A stretch of 64,000 bases of DNA, from assembly GCF_963422355.1 (NCBI RefSeq), contig NC_085099.1, positions 7,635,746 to 7,699,745 of the forward strand. The letters are read 5' to 3'. Below are positions 21,512 through 32,361 of the stretch, one piece after another. The stretch is from Corticium candelabrum (lineage: Eukaryota > Porifera > Homoscleromorpha > Homosclerophorida > Plakinidae). Under the pieces are notes generated by a model. That model had not been told where the DNA came from. It saw only the letters and a list, made by a program, of their open reading frames with translations, and made no database searches. The stretch's first letter is position 1. Every line of letters begins with the position of its first letter. Position numbers and translations under genes: made by a program.

Positions 21512-22190
21512 ATATGCATGTGCAGTGTAGGCCTGGAAACAGTCGACCACATTGTGGCAAGCTGTAGTGCTTTGGCACCGTTGGACTACACTGATCGACA
21601 CAATCAGGTGGCCTCCATCATTTACTGGGATGTTTGTCACCATTTTGGGGTTCCAATGGAGAGCAGATGGTACCGGCATCATCCTAATAGGCTTGTGGAG
21701 ACGGATGACATTACTATGATGTGGGATACCACCATCCCCACTGCCAAGAGGATCAAAGCCAATTGTCCAGACATCTGTCTCAGAAATAAGAAGACAAACA
21801 ATTGTCTTCTTATTGATATCAGCTGTCCTGCTGATGGCAACATTGGCAAGAAACATGCTGAGAAGTTGGCGAAGTACAGCGACTTGCGAGTGAAGATAAG
21901 CCGCATGTGGCATTGTTGAACACTGGTGGTTCCGGTGGTCTTGGGAGCTTTGGGCACAGTGCACGCAGGTAGTGCACGGCGGCTGGACATTATCCCAGGT
22001 CATCACAACCTGCAGCACTTACAGAAAACAGTGCTTCTGGGATCTACTCGGATCCTTCGTAAAGTCATGTCTTCTTTCTAGACAGCCGTGATGGTCTAAG
22101 TACTCCTGAAGCAGGGTTTGCTTCCGGTACTTGTAATAGACTTTACAAACCAGACTGATCTGGTTGAGCACGACACTAATAATAATAATA
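21512..22190 (+). mobile_element. LINE family A 3' part (copy A4)
   Basis: It begins inside the CCHC finger/endonuclease region (MCSVGLETVDHIVASCSALA, then DICLRNKKTNNCLLIDISCP) and continues through the 3' UTR to GAGCACGACA. TAA repeats stand on both sides. A TGA replaces the Gln codon after MWHC, and the same stop occurs in copy A5. Confidence 0.88.
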
Positions 22191-24246
22191 TGTCCTGGAT
22201 ATTGATGAAGATGGACGGACGTCTAGCTGTATCGCTCGTCTCAGAGCTAGCTGAGGAGCGCGTTCCTTGTCGGGAAACCAGGACAGAGCTCGAAAAGGCG
22301 GCGTCTGGAATCACTGGAGCTGTTCAGAAGACCAGAAATAGTTCTGGGCGTAGGGCGACTGGCGGAACCATCTCTCGTGTGGCGTCTGATTTGAATTTGG
22401 CTTCAAGTCCCGCTGACGAGACTACTGTGATGCCCACCGTTCCTAGCGAATCTTGTGTTTCAGCTAACAGGAACGGCAATGCAACAAAACGACGGAAATG
22501 GACGCGACAAATGAAATGGAATGTGATGTTTTGTTATACCACGTGCTGTTGTCATGCAAGTTATCTGCTTTCAGAAAACCCATGCATCAGCTGTGGTGTG
22601 AGCGAAATCCTTCTCTGACTGACGTCTCTGAGCAGCGTTTGGCAGACCAGAAGCGATATCTCCTAACTTCTGGAAGTCTGACTGAATCAGAGTTGGAGGA
22701 GATTAGACGTGAGGCCGCACAGGATGGAAAGCCCGTCTCAGGTTTGTTATCTGTTACGACTGATGTTTGTCCTGGTGTACAGATGTCGGCGTTGGATGTG
22801 GTTTCTGCTCTATCAGCTGATAGTTCAGTTGTCACGCCTTTGCTTGACACTGTGTCACCTTGCATGGCTTCAGTCAGGATGGCGCCTGCTGCACATGGTG
22901 GGAAACCTGTCGTGTCAATGATGCAAGAGGATCATGAGTCTGCTAATCACTTGGAAGATGGCTCCCTTGTTCAGTCAGTCACTGTTCTCTCTAATGACTG
23001 CTCATCTGCAAGAGATAGTGGTGATATCCTATCCGTAGATGACACTTTGGATTCGGTTCAGTGCAGTGCTATCAGGGAATCACCATCCCTTGTGACTCTG
23101 TGAGCTCTGATCTGATGACTACACATCCTAGTATAGCTTCTCAGATAGAAAAGATGGAAACTCCTACATCTCAACTCGTCCAGACTGCTGCCAGACGGAG
23201 GATGGTCTTTCGCTTGATAGTGATGCTGCTGTGGACCCTGTACTTCGTCGAGAATTTCTTGAGGACTTGCAGAAAGTCAGGTAAATTCCTATCTGTGAGA
23301 GACAACGCCTTCCAAGGATCTTTGTGAACAGTGGAACCCTGAAACTTATTGGTGATCTTAACACGATCATCAGTTCGTTGAAGGATGAACCAGATATGAG
23401 TGAAATCAGTTATCTGGTATACTCTGCTGCTTCACTAGTGTCCAAAAGGCGGGGCTTAAAGACGACGAAGTCAACCAATTCTCAAACACAGACATGGAGA
23501 CGAAGGCTGGATATGGAGATTCTCACACTTCGACGTGCGATCTCACTGTTGCTGGAGGTTACAAAGGGTTCATCGGGCATTCGTATGTTACATGAACTCC
23601 GACTTCTCCGGCATTGGTTGGGCATTTCCTGTTCGGAGAGTTGTGAGGTCTCCATCAATCGATTGAAAATGGAACTTAAGTCCAAGGTCGAGCAGACCAG
23701 GACGCTGGAGAAGAATCGTGAGAGACTTCACCAGAATGGTCTATTTCAACGAGACGCTGGACGGTTTTACAGACAGTTGGGTAAGCAGACTATCTAGGTC
23801 ACTTCCCCGCCATCCGAGTCTGAGATCGAGCAGTATTGGGTTGGTATCCTAGAAACTGAGGTACATCACAATGAGTCTGCCTTCTGGCTGAGACGTCAAA
23901 CCAATGGCGAGACGCACTGGAAAGATGAGCAGCAGTGGTTACCTATCTCAGACAATGAGGTCACATCGTGTCTCAAACGGATGGGGAACTGGAAGTCTCC
24001 TGGTCCAGACAAGGTTTATGGTTTCTGAGTCAAGCATATCACGCGTCTTCACACTGATCTGACTCGTAACTACAACCTCTGGTTCAGAATCCAGACTCTG
24101 TACCCGACTGGTTGTCTCAAGGAACAACCACTCTGATTCTTAACAATGACAAGACTGACTAGGCCAAAAATTACCGGCCTATCACGTGTCTGTCTGTCTT
24201 CTACAAGACCCTCACCTCAGTCATCAGGCAGAGGATTGCAGGGCAT

Positions 24247-25192
24247 TTGGTTCAGAGAAACCTCATGGCTCCGGAGCAGAAGGGTTGTCGACAGGGATCT
24301 TTCGGTGCAAACGATCAGCTGTTGATCAACAAGCTGCTTACCAAAGACTGTAAGACCAGGCACAAGAGCTTGAGCATGGCTTGGGTGGACCACCAGAAAG
24401 CCTATGACAGCGTGCGACACAGTTGGTTGCTCCAATGCCTTCAGCTGCATAAGATCAGTCCAGTCTTGTGCAGGTTCCTGTCATGTGTGATGAAGAGTTG
24501 GAGAACATCGATGGTGCTTTCTTGCGGGAACAGTACGATCAAGACAAGGCTTATGCAGATCAGGAGGGGTATTTTCCAAGGTGACTCACTTTCTCCACTT
24601 CTCTTCTGTATGGCTCTCAATCCTCTGAGTAAGGAGTTGAACAGAACCGGTTACGGCTAACCGGATGACCACCGGGCATGGTGAGACTGCCAAACGTCAG
24701 CTCATTAGTCATCTACTTTACATGGATGATCTGAAGCTGTATGGCAGAAACTCTGATCAGTTGGATGGGTTGTTGCACACGGTTCGTACCTTCACTGATG
24801 ACAGCCAGATGAAGTTTGGTCTGGACAAGTGTGCTGTTGCACACTTTGTCAACGGCAGACTATCTGGACACAACTCTGGAGAGATGGCAGGAAAAACGGA
24901 CACCATCAACTGTCTGGAACCGGGTCAAGTCTACAAGTACTTGGGTGTAGATGAGAGTAACGGTATTCAGCACAGCATGATGCGGGAGAGACTCCGTCGT
25001 GAGTACTTCCGCAGAGTGAACGTGGTTCTCTGGACTGAGTTGTACGGTCGGATCAAGATTCTAGCCATCAATGGGTTTGCACTACCGGTTCTCACTTACG
25101 GTTTAGGGGTGCCCGGACCTGCAGCAGCTCAATCGACGGACCAGAAAGCTCCTCTCTATGCACGGTGTCCACCATCCTGCTGCAGACGTTGA
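24247..25192 (+). pseudogene. Reverse transcriptase domain of LINE A5, frame-broken
   Basis: Two ORFs, 24247-24660 and 24665-25192, hold the RT palm and thumb: AWVDHQKAYDSV (motif A), GIFQGDSLSPLLF (motif B), LLYMDDLKLYG (motif C, intact YMDD) and KYLGVDE. A stop at 24658 and upstream shifts near 23800-24240 (SCLKRMGNWKSPGPDKVYGF) separate the parts. The catalytic residues persist but the reading frame does not. Confidence 0.85.
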
Positions 25193-25544
25193 CCGACTGT
25201 ACGCTCCTTGCAGCGATGAGGGTAGGGGGTCACAACAGATTGAGTCGACATATCAATCTTGTATTGTGAGGCTGAACTGTTACCTTGCTGACAGTTCTGA
25301 TCCTTTTATACAGATGATATGGGAGTGTGACTCCGGAAAATCTTCACACTCGATCAAGCGCATGGCTTGTCGCTTTACTGCACAGTTGCGGAGGAGTCTT
25401 GCTTCGGACGACAAGTCGCAGAGCTTACACAGGAATGCATCCATCTCGGTTGAAGGTGGCTTCGAGCAAGCGCCTGAAAAAGATGCGAGACATTACTGTA
25501 CGTGTTGTAGTTCTCTTCGTGTGGGGTCCTGAAGCAGGAAGCCT

Positions 25545-26135
25545 ATGCAAGAGCAGTATCGCCGTCTCACTGAGCAACCGCCGGTGGACATCAAAGGGAC
25601 CTACGGATGGCTAAAGGCAGCGAATCTTCCTGCTGCAACTGAAGGACTGGTTGTTGCTGATCAAGACCAAGCTCTTCGAACTCGGTACTATGAGTGCAAG
25701 ATTCTACATCGAGAAGTCAGTCCTACTTGCCGCATGTGCAGTGTAGGCCTGAAAACAGTCGACCACATTGTGGCAGGCTGTAGTGCTTTGGCACCGTTGG
25801 ACTACACTGATCGACACAATCAGGTGGCCTCCATCATTCACTGGGATGTTTGTCGCCATTTTGGGGTTCCAGCGGAGGGCAGATGGTACCGGCATCATCC
25901 TGATAGGCTTGTGGAGACAGATGACATTACTATGATGTGGGATACCACCATCCCCACTGCCAGGAAGATCAAAGCCAATCGTCCAGACATCTGTCTCAGA
26001 AAAAAGAAGACCAACACTTGTCTTTTTATTGATATCAGCTGTCCTGCTGATGGCAACATTGGCAAGAAACATGCTGAGAAGTTGGCGAAGTACAGCGACT
26101 TGCGAGTGGAGATAAGCCGTAAGTGGCATTGTTGA
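25545..26135 (+). pseudogene. CCHC finger and restriction-like endonuclease of LINE A5
   Basis: A 196-aa frame. The finger is C-R-M-C ... H-I-V-A-G-C. A linker follows (DRHNQVASIIHWDVC), then the PD-(D/E)xK-like nuclease: R-P-D-I, then F-I-D-I-S, then the K/E/K helix AEKLAKY. In this group the nuclease makes the site-specific first-strand nick. The frame stops at TGA after KWHC, while the downstream LVVPV...GHHNL tail is still recognisable beyond the stop. Confidence 0.82.
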
Positions 26136-26401
26136 ACACTGGTGGTTCCGGTGATCTTGGGAGCTTTGGGCACATTGCACGCAGGTATTGCACAGTGGCT
26201 GGACATTATTCCAGGTCATCACAACCTGCAGGACTTACAGAAAACAGTGCTTCTGGGATCTACTCGGATTCATCGTAAAGTCATGTCTTCTTTCTAGACA
26301 GCTGTGATGGTCGAAGTACCTCTGAACAGGGTTTGCTTCCGGTACTTGTAACAGACTATACAAACCAGACTGATCTGGTTGAGCACGACAATAATATAGT
26401 T

Positions 26402-26816
26402 ACCGCCGTGGCTTAGTGGTTAGCGACAATGGCTAGCACTCCATGATTTGGGGGTTCAAACCCCAGTGACGACAGTCAATTATGAAACTTGTCTGTCTTT
26501 CTTTCTCATGTTTATCTAGCTTTATCCATGAGACTATGACTCGTTTCAGTCGTTGGGGAGTTTGTGGTTTGACGAACGGTCCGTTGACGATGACATTCAC
26601 TGCTTTCCTGGTGGTCATTGATATCCACTAGGCGTGCTGTACGAGTTCGCGGTCAACATAATGCCTGCAATCTATATCGAATTGGCTAGTCATTGATCGT
26701 CGTGTGGACTACACAGAAACATGTACCCTGCTGGGCTCACCTGCTGGGTTGGTGGGCACCCAGATGGGGGTAAAGACCTCACTTGCCCATTATGGAGGGG
26801 CATAAGGACACATAAT
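26402..26816 (+). mobile_element. tRNA-derived SINE (copy 1)
   Basis: The head has a pol III A box (TGGCTTAGTGGTTAG) and B box (GGTTCAAACCC) in tRNA spacing. A body of about 340 bp follows, shared with copies 2 and 3 (GCTTTCCTGGTGGTCATTGA block; AACATGTACC...GCTGGGCTCACCTGC). It ends GGACACATAATA. It sits directly between LINE copies A5 and A6. It is not a functional tRNA gene: no amino-acceptor pairing, and the body is attached. Confidence 0.85.
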
Positions 26817-29236
26817 AGATGAGGTCACATTGTGTCTCAAGAGGCTAGGGAACACGAAGTCTCTCGGACAAGATCAGGTTTACGGTTTCTGGATCAAGCG
26901 CATCACGTGTCTTCATGATGACTTAACTACACCTGTTGTTTCAAGACCCGGACTCTGTGCCCGATTGGTTATCTCAGGGAACAACCACTCTGATAACTGA
27001 GAAAGATTGACCAAGCCAAAAATTACCGGCCTATCACGTGTCTCTGTCTTCTACAAGACCCTCACCTCAACAGAGGATTGCAGGGCATTTGGTTCAAGGA
27101 AACCTCATGGCATCGGAGCAGAAAAGTTGTGAGCAGGGTTCCTTTGGTGCAAAGGATCAGCTGTTGATTAACAAACTGCTTACCGAGGACTGTAAGACCA
27201 GGCACAGGAGCTTGAGCATGGCTTGGGTGGACTACCAGAAAGCCTAGGACAGCGTGGCACACAGCTAATTACTCCGATGTCTTCAGCTGCATAAGATTAA
27301 TCCAGTCTTGTGCGGGTTCCTGTCACGTGTGATGAAGAGTTGGAAGACATCAATAGTGCTTTTCTACAGGAATGGTACCATCAAGACGAAGCTCATTGGA
27401 TGGGCGAGGTATTTTCCACGGTGATTCACTATTTCCTCTTCTCTTCTGGCTCTTAATCCTCTCAGCACGGAGTTACACAGAGCTGGTTAATTAAGGCTAT
27501 TGGATGAGCAGTGGGCGTAGTGAGACTGCTTAACGTCAGCTTGTCAGTCACCTACTTTACATGAATAATCTGAAGCTGTATGGCAGATATACTGACCAGC
27601 TGAAAGGGTTGTTGCACACGGTTCGTACCTTCTCTGACGACATCTAAATGAAGGTTGGTCTAGACAAGTGCGCTGTAGCACATTTTGTTAACAGCAAGGT
27701 CTCTGGACACAATTCTGTGTTGACGGCAGGATGAATGGACACCATGGACTGTCTGGAACCAGGTGAAGTCTACAAGTATTTGGGTGTGAACGAGAGTAAC
27801 AGTATCCAGCACAGCACTATGCCGGAGATCTGTCGTGAGTACTTTCGTAGTGTGAAGATGGTTCTCCGGACCGAGTTGTACGATCAGAACAAGGTTCTGG
27901 CTATCAACGGGTTTGCAGTGCTGGTTCTCACTTACGGTTTTGGTGTCATTCATTGGACGACCACGGACCTGCAGCAGCTTGATTGACGGACCAGGAAACT
28001 TCTCTCTATGCACGGTGTCCACTATCCTGCGGCAGACGTTGACCGGCTGTACACTCCGTGCATCAAGGGCGGTCGAGGGTTACGACAGACCGAGCGACGT
28101 ATCAGTCTTGTATTGTGGGGCCGGACTGTTACCTTCGTAACAGCTCTGATCTCTCCATGCAAATGGTACAGGAGTGTGATGCTAGGAGGTCCTCTCATTC
28201 AATCCGACGCATGCCCGTCAGTTTACTGCACAGATGCAGGGGAGTCTCTCTTCTCTAAGGACCACAAGTCGCAGAGCTGAAACGGAAGTGGGACCATCCT
28301 GTGTGATTGTGTCTTTAAGCAAGCGCCTTAGACAGATGCAAAACTATTCCGCACGTGCAGCGGTTCTCTTCGTGTACAGTCCTGAGACAGAAAACCTATG
28401 CATGGTCAGTATCGCCGTCTCACTGAAACCACACGTGGACATGAAAGAGACCTACAGATGGCTGAAGTCATCGAACCTTCCTGCTGCAACCGAGGGACTG
28501 GTTGTTGCTGCTCAAGACCAAGCTCTTCGAACTTGCTATTATGAGCACAACATTCTGCATCAAGATGTCAGTCCCACTTGCCTCTTGTGCAGTGTAGGCC
28601 TGGAGACAGTTGACCACATCGTGACAGGCTATAGTGCCTTGTCACCGATGAACTACATTGATCGACACAACCAGGTGGCCTCCATAATCCACAGGGACAT
28701 TTTGAGGTTCCAGAGCATATGGTACCGGCATTATCCTGATAGGCTTGTGGCGATGGATGACATCACTGTGATGTGGGATACAGCTATCCCTACTGCCGGG
28801 GAGAGCGGTGCTAATCTTCCTGACATCTGTTTCAGAAATAAGAAGACAAGCACCTGTGTTTTTATGGATATCAGCTGTCCTACTGATGGCAACATCGCCA
28901 GTATAAACAGGCTGAGTTGACGAAACCACAGTGACTTGCGGGTGGCGGTAAGCCGTATATGGCAGTCTCGGCCACTGGTTGTTCCAGTGGTATCAGGAGC
29001 ATTAGGCACAGTGCACGCAGGTATTGCACGGTGGCTGGACATTATTCCAGGTCATCACAACCTGCAGCACTTACAGAGAGCAGTGCTTCTTAGATCCAGT
29101 CGGATCCTACGTAAAGTCATGACTTCTGTCTAGATAACCGCAATGGTCTAAGCACCTCTTACGCAAGGTTTGCCTCCAGTGCTTACAAGAGACCTTACGA
29201 GCCAGACTGATCTGTTCGAGGACGACACATAATAAT
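26817..29236 (+). mobile_element. LINE family A, 5'-truncated (copy A6, 2.4 kb)
   Basis: It begins at the start of the RT domain (GAGGTCACATTGTGTCTCAA block) and runs through RT, the CCHC finger ([20 protein letters not shown], where the last Cys has become Tyr), the endonuclease (CVFMDISCPTDGNI) and the 3' UTR, ending GACGACACATAATAATGA. Multiple stops and frame shifts are present. The motif C aspartates are damaged: the YMDD region reads YMNNLKLYG. Confidence 0.87.
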
Positions 29237-29240
29237 GAGT

Positions 29241-30178
29241 CACCGCCGTGGCTTAGTTGTTAACGACAATGGCTACCACTCCATGGTTTGGGGGTCCTAG
29301 TAATGACAGTAATTATAAAACTCGTCTGTCTTTCTTTCTCGTGTCTCTAGCTTTGGCCATGAGACTATAGGTGTGTTCACACTATGGTTTGCGAGCCTAG
29401 TTTGAGCTTGTTATAATAATTGAGTTAGTGTTCAACATTGCACCTGCCCCATGGAATGCTGGTTTGCGCTGGGTTTGCAAACCGTACTTGCGAAAGTAGG
29501 TTTGCGGTTACTTGAGTCTGGTTTGGAGCCATCAAAACATTCCTAGCTGTATAGCACCTAGTAACGAAAGTAGAGACTGCCTAGTGCATAGCTACGAGAG
29601 CAGCAGCTATCAAGGAAATCATCGTCCTGCTGTGGTGGATGCTGCAAGAAACAGGGCGTCAACAGCAAGAATCTCGTGCAACAGACGTCATTTTCGTTGC
29701 TATCACAGTGCTATCACAGAGTACCGAACTGCTGTGTCTCGTTTTTATGAGGAGTATTCTAGCTCTGTTGTCAGACGCCATGTAGATATTCCTGCTCAAA
29801 CAATAGCGTGCTAGGTTGACAAACCAGGTAATCAAACCCAGTCCAGTCTGAACACAGGTTTGTACTCTATGCCAATTTATTTCCTCAAATCAAAACGTAA
29901 CACACCATGGTTTGCAAACCATAGTGTAAACACACCTTTATGACTCGTTTCAGTCGTTCAGCACTTTCCTGGTGGTAATTGATATCCACTAGGAATGCTC
30001 TTCGAGTTTGCGGTTAGCGTAATGCCTGCAATATCGAATTGGCTAGTCATTGATCGCCGTGTGGACTACACAGAAACATGTACATTGTACCCTGCTGGGC
30101 TCACCTGCCAGGTTGGTGGACGCCCAGATAGGGGTAAAGACCCCACTTGCCCATCATGAAGGGGCATATAACGACACA
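29241..30178 (+). mobile_element. tRNA-derived SINE (copy 2), split by a nested MITE
   Basis: Same family as copy 1. The head starts ACCGCCGTGGCTTAG, and its B box is damaged by a short deletion. The body is interrupted at 29368 by a TIR element, resumes at 29939 (ATGACTCGTTTCAGTCG) and ends GGGGCATATAACGACACA. Like copy 1, it directly follows a LINE A 3' end. Confidence 0.85.
29368..29938. mobile_element. Nested TIR element (about 570 bp)
   Basis: The terminal repeats are AGGTGTGTTCACACTATGG at the left and AGGTGTGTTTACACTATGG at the right (inverted), continuing TTTGC. Comparison with the uninterrupted SINE at 26541-26553 shows that TA or TAT was duplicated on insertion. The inner ORF (29512-29814) matches nothing that I know. 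The superfamily is uncertain; a short TA/TAT-type duplication would fit Harbinger- or mariner-like elements. Confidence 0.75.
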
Positions 30179-30529
30179 AGTTAATGAAACGCTCTAGTCA
30201 TTGTCCAGGTGTCTATGCTCAAGGCAACGTTTTCATCACTTTAATGATGCGCGGATTCAAGGTTCAAGGTGTGTGTGTGTGTGCACATGTGCACTTGAGT
30301 GCACATGCGTGTTTATTTATGATGATGAATTACGAGTCAGTAACAAAATTACTTATGGGCCAACATAGGCATTGTTTGTGCCTCCAATCATGGAACGCTG
30401 GCCATCTCGCTGTTGTTAGCCACACATATGTCGCTCGGCAAGTTCGGAGTCATGTATCCATTGCCTGTGAACGAATTTGGCTGGAATAGTTCAGGTTTGT
30501 AGTTATTCTATTGAAGAACCACAACGTTG

Positions 30530-31295
30530 GAGTATATAGTTGATGGACTTGCTGCAATTATTGGCAACATAACAATAAGTGACAGTATCACCATCAACAC
30601 CTCTTGTGTGGTTGCAATTACTGGTTCCTGTACATTTGCATTTGCTTGAATGTGGACATCACTGGTAATTGGAAATACCACTGGATCTTGATTGACATCA
30701 TCTCATTTCTTTACCTAATGTCAGTGATAAAGCACAGTTAGTAGCTGTTTCATTCTACCTCCGGGATGCTACATTGAATCCATCTTCACACGGTCAGGGT
30801 AGTTCTGGTGCACGTATAGAGGTCAATAGAGCTTAGGTTGTATACAATATTGCTGGGTCCCCACTTGTACAGTAGAACCTCGCTAATCTGAAGAGCCCCG
30901 TGCCAAGCTCTGTTTGGATTGCCAAACGAGTAGCCTTATACAGTGTAGTTAGAGGTCCATACCTTGCCTTGGATACTCAGACCACTATCGCATTTATGCA
31001 CCATACAGGTATGTCTTGAGATCTAATGTTTGTGGTAAACACAGCGCTGCAACGACTACATCTACTGTACTTCTAAATAATGTGACAGTCAGGATTTTAA
31101 ATAGTTGGATACGCGCATTTGCCGGAAACTACATAACCGCAACCCGCTTCAAGCTGCCCAATAATTAAAAGCATCTGGGTATGCAAGGTAGGGCGTCAAA
31201 GGTAATTCGAGGATTGGACTAGTGAGGTTCGAGTGTACTCAATTCCTTTATGCCTCGTAGAATGCTTGGCTCACTGGCAGGTGCATACACTAACA
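30530..31295 (+). pseudogene. Decayed partial ammonium transporter paralog
   Basis: Several blocks match the 3' half of the functional AMT in order. 30560-30665 matches the exon at 18325 (TSCVVAITGSCTFAFA against LSCLVAVTGCCAFVTA, followed by a stop). 30743-30825 matches the exon at 18508 (CTGTTTCATTCTACCTCCGG against CTGTTTTGTTTTACCACTTG, then GGGATGCTACATTGAAT, then GTAGTTCTGGTGCACGT). 31261-31285 matches the exon at 18663 (ATGCTTGGCTCACTGGCAGG). Intron positions are kept, so this is a DNA-level duplicate and not a processed copy. A pogo-like MITE splits the equivalent of the 18602-18662 intron. Stops and gaps make it non-functional. Confidence 0.72.
30870..31235. mobile_element. pogo/Tigger-like MITE (366 bp)
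   Basis: The termini are CAGTAGAACCTCGCTAATCT and, inverted, CACTCGAACCTCACTAGTCC. TA flanks both sides (30868-30869 and 31236-31237). The CAG...GAACCTC start is typical of pogo/Tigger ends. No coding capacity. It is inserted in an intron position of the AMT pseudogene. Confidence 0.78.
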
Positions 31296-31815
31296 AATAG
31301 GTTCACCGTACGTGGGAAAATGTCTGTTCTTGTCACTAAATATGTCACATGTTGACTTGTAAAATGCCACGTTAAAGTAATTTTCTGCTGAGAACACTTT
31401 GACGATCTCTGTACAGACTTTGCTTTTTTTGTTGGAATCGGGTTTATTATTGGATGGATTCTCATAACCTCAGCCACTTGTCATTGCTTTGTCAGCCAAT
31501 CAGAGTCAATTCTCTACTAAATAAATAATTGCTGATTGGTTAAATGGATACATGTAACACTTGCAATGCAAGCTTTGTTTTTTAAACAGCAGAGTGATAG
31601 GTATTAAGAAATGTTAAATAGGCTCAATAGAGTCAAGTACTTAAGTTGATGCTACTCAAGTAACTGTATTGTATACGTATCAAAGTATGAACATTGGCAG
31701 AATCATTAACCGTGTTCACACTGAAACAGACTTACACTAAAGAGACTTCACGAAGCAAAGAAGCCTTAGTTTGTATTACGTTTAAGAACGTTCATCCAAT
31801 GTACAAGGCATGTAC
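31296..31815. other. Spacer before the LTR element, no feature
   Basis: AT-rich DNA. It may include unrecognisable remains of the last AMT-pseudogene exons; nothing is supportable. Confidence 0.35.
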
Positions 31816-31820
31816 GTGAC

Positions 31821-32081
31821 TGTCACGTCTTTTGTCGTATATATATAATACACGTGATAGATAATGCATGCATAAGCTAATAGTAACGGTGGGGAGCGGT
31901 TTAGTTTTGACTGACATAATTTCCTTTGACTGAATACGTACGTCAGAGAGTGCCGGTTAGAGAAGCGTGCGTGTACATCGAGTTGAGTATCTGGTAAAAC
32001 TTGTCGTTTAATTCCGCAAGAAACTGTGTCAGCCCACCGCATATCCTGCTGAAGTAACTCCTACTAGTCGAGTTGGTGACA
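31821..32081 (+). repeat. 5' LTR
   Basis: About 261 bp with TG...CA borders. It aligns along its whole length with the 3' LTR, with scattered substitutions and a short indel near CTTGTCGTTT. The divergence implies an insertion that is not very recent. Confidence 0.92.
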
Positions 32082-32361
32082 TTCTGGGCGCCTGTCTGGA
32101 AGAATTGAGTCACGCCTGATGTAGAGCGCAGTCTACCAAAAAAGTGTTGAGGTGAGGAAACAGTTTAGAGGAGACTTAGAAGCGAGCACCAGCATTGTTC
32201 ACTTATTTCTGAGTATGAGTTCCGACGTATACGGTTAAGTACGCTGCTAAGTAACCGGAAAGCCTTAATTCCGACATGGATCACTTAATCGAAAAAAAGT
32301 AAGACGGAAGTTAGGTCTGGAGAGTGACGACCTCAAAACTTCGTAATGGAACAGCAGCTGG

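Larger units (their letters stand above)
22191..26398 (+). mobile_element. Near full-length RLE-type LINE, family A (copy A5, 4.2 kb)
   Basis: A non-LTR retrotransposon of the restriction-like-endonuclease group (R2/R4/Dong/NeSL-like). Order: an N-terminal region with KRRKWTRQMKWNVM and SEQRLADQKRYL (22490-22720), a middle region (ISYLVYSAASLVSKRRGLK, about 23400), RT (24247-25190, with a YMDD box in LLYMDDLKLYG), a CCHC finger (CRMCSVGLKTVDHIVAGC), and the endonuclease with RPDICLR, FIDISCPAD and K..EKLAKYSDL. The 3' UTR ends GAGCACGACAATAATA. Both ends abut TAA repeats. Several frameshifts and stops, for example TGA after MWHC/KWHC, make this copy inactive. A tRNA-derived SINE follows immediately. 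Confidence 0.88.

Noticed and set aside
21497..22018. 173-aa minus-strand ORF, and the similar one at 25704-26222
   Set aside because: Antisense shadows of the LINE A endonuclease; both recur because the LINE recurs.
26402..26475. Possible tRNA gene
   Set aside because: A and B boxes are present, but there is no acceptor stem, a repeat-family body is attached, and related copies exist: a SINE head.
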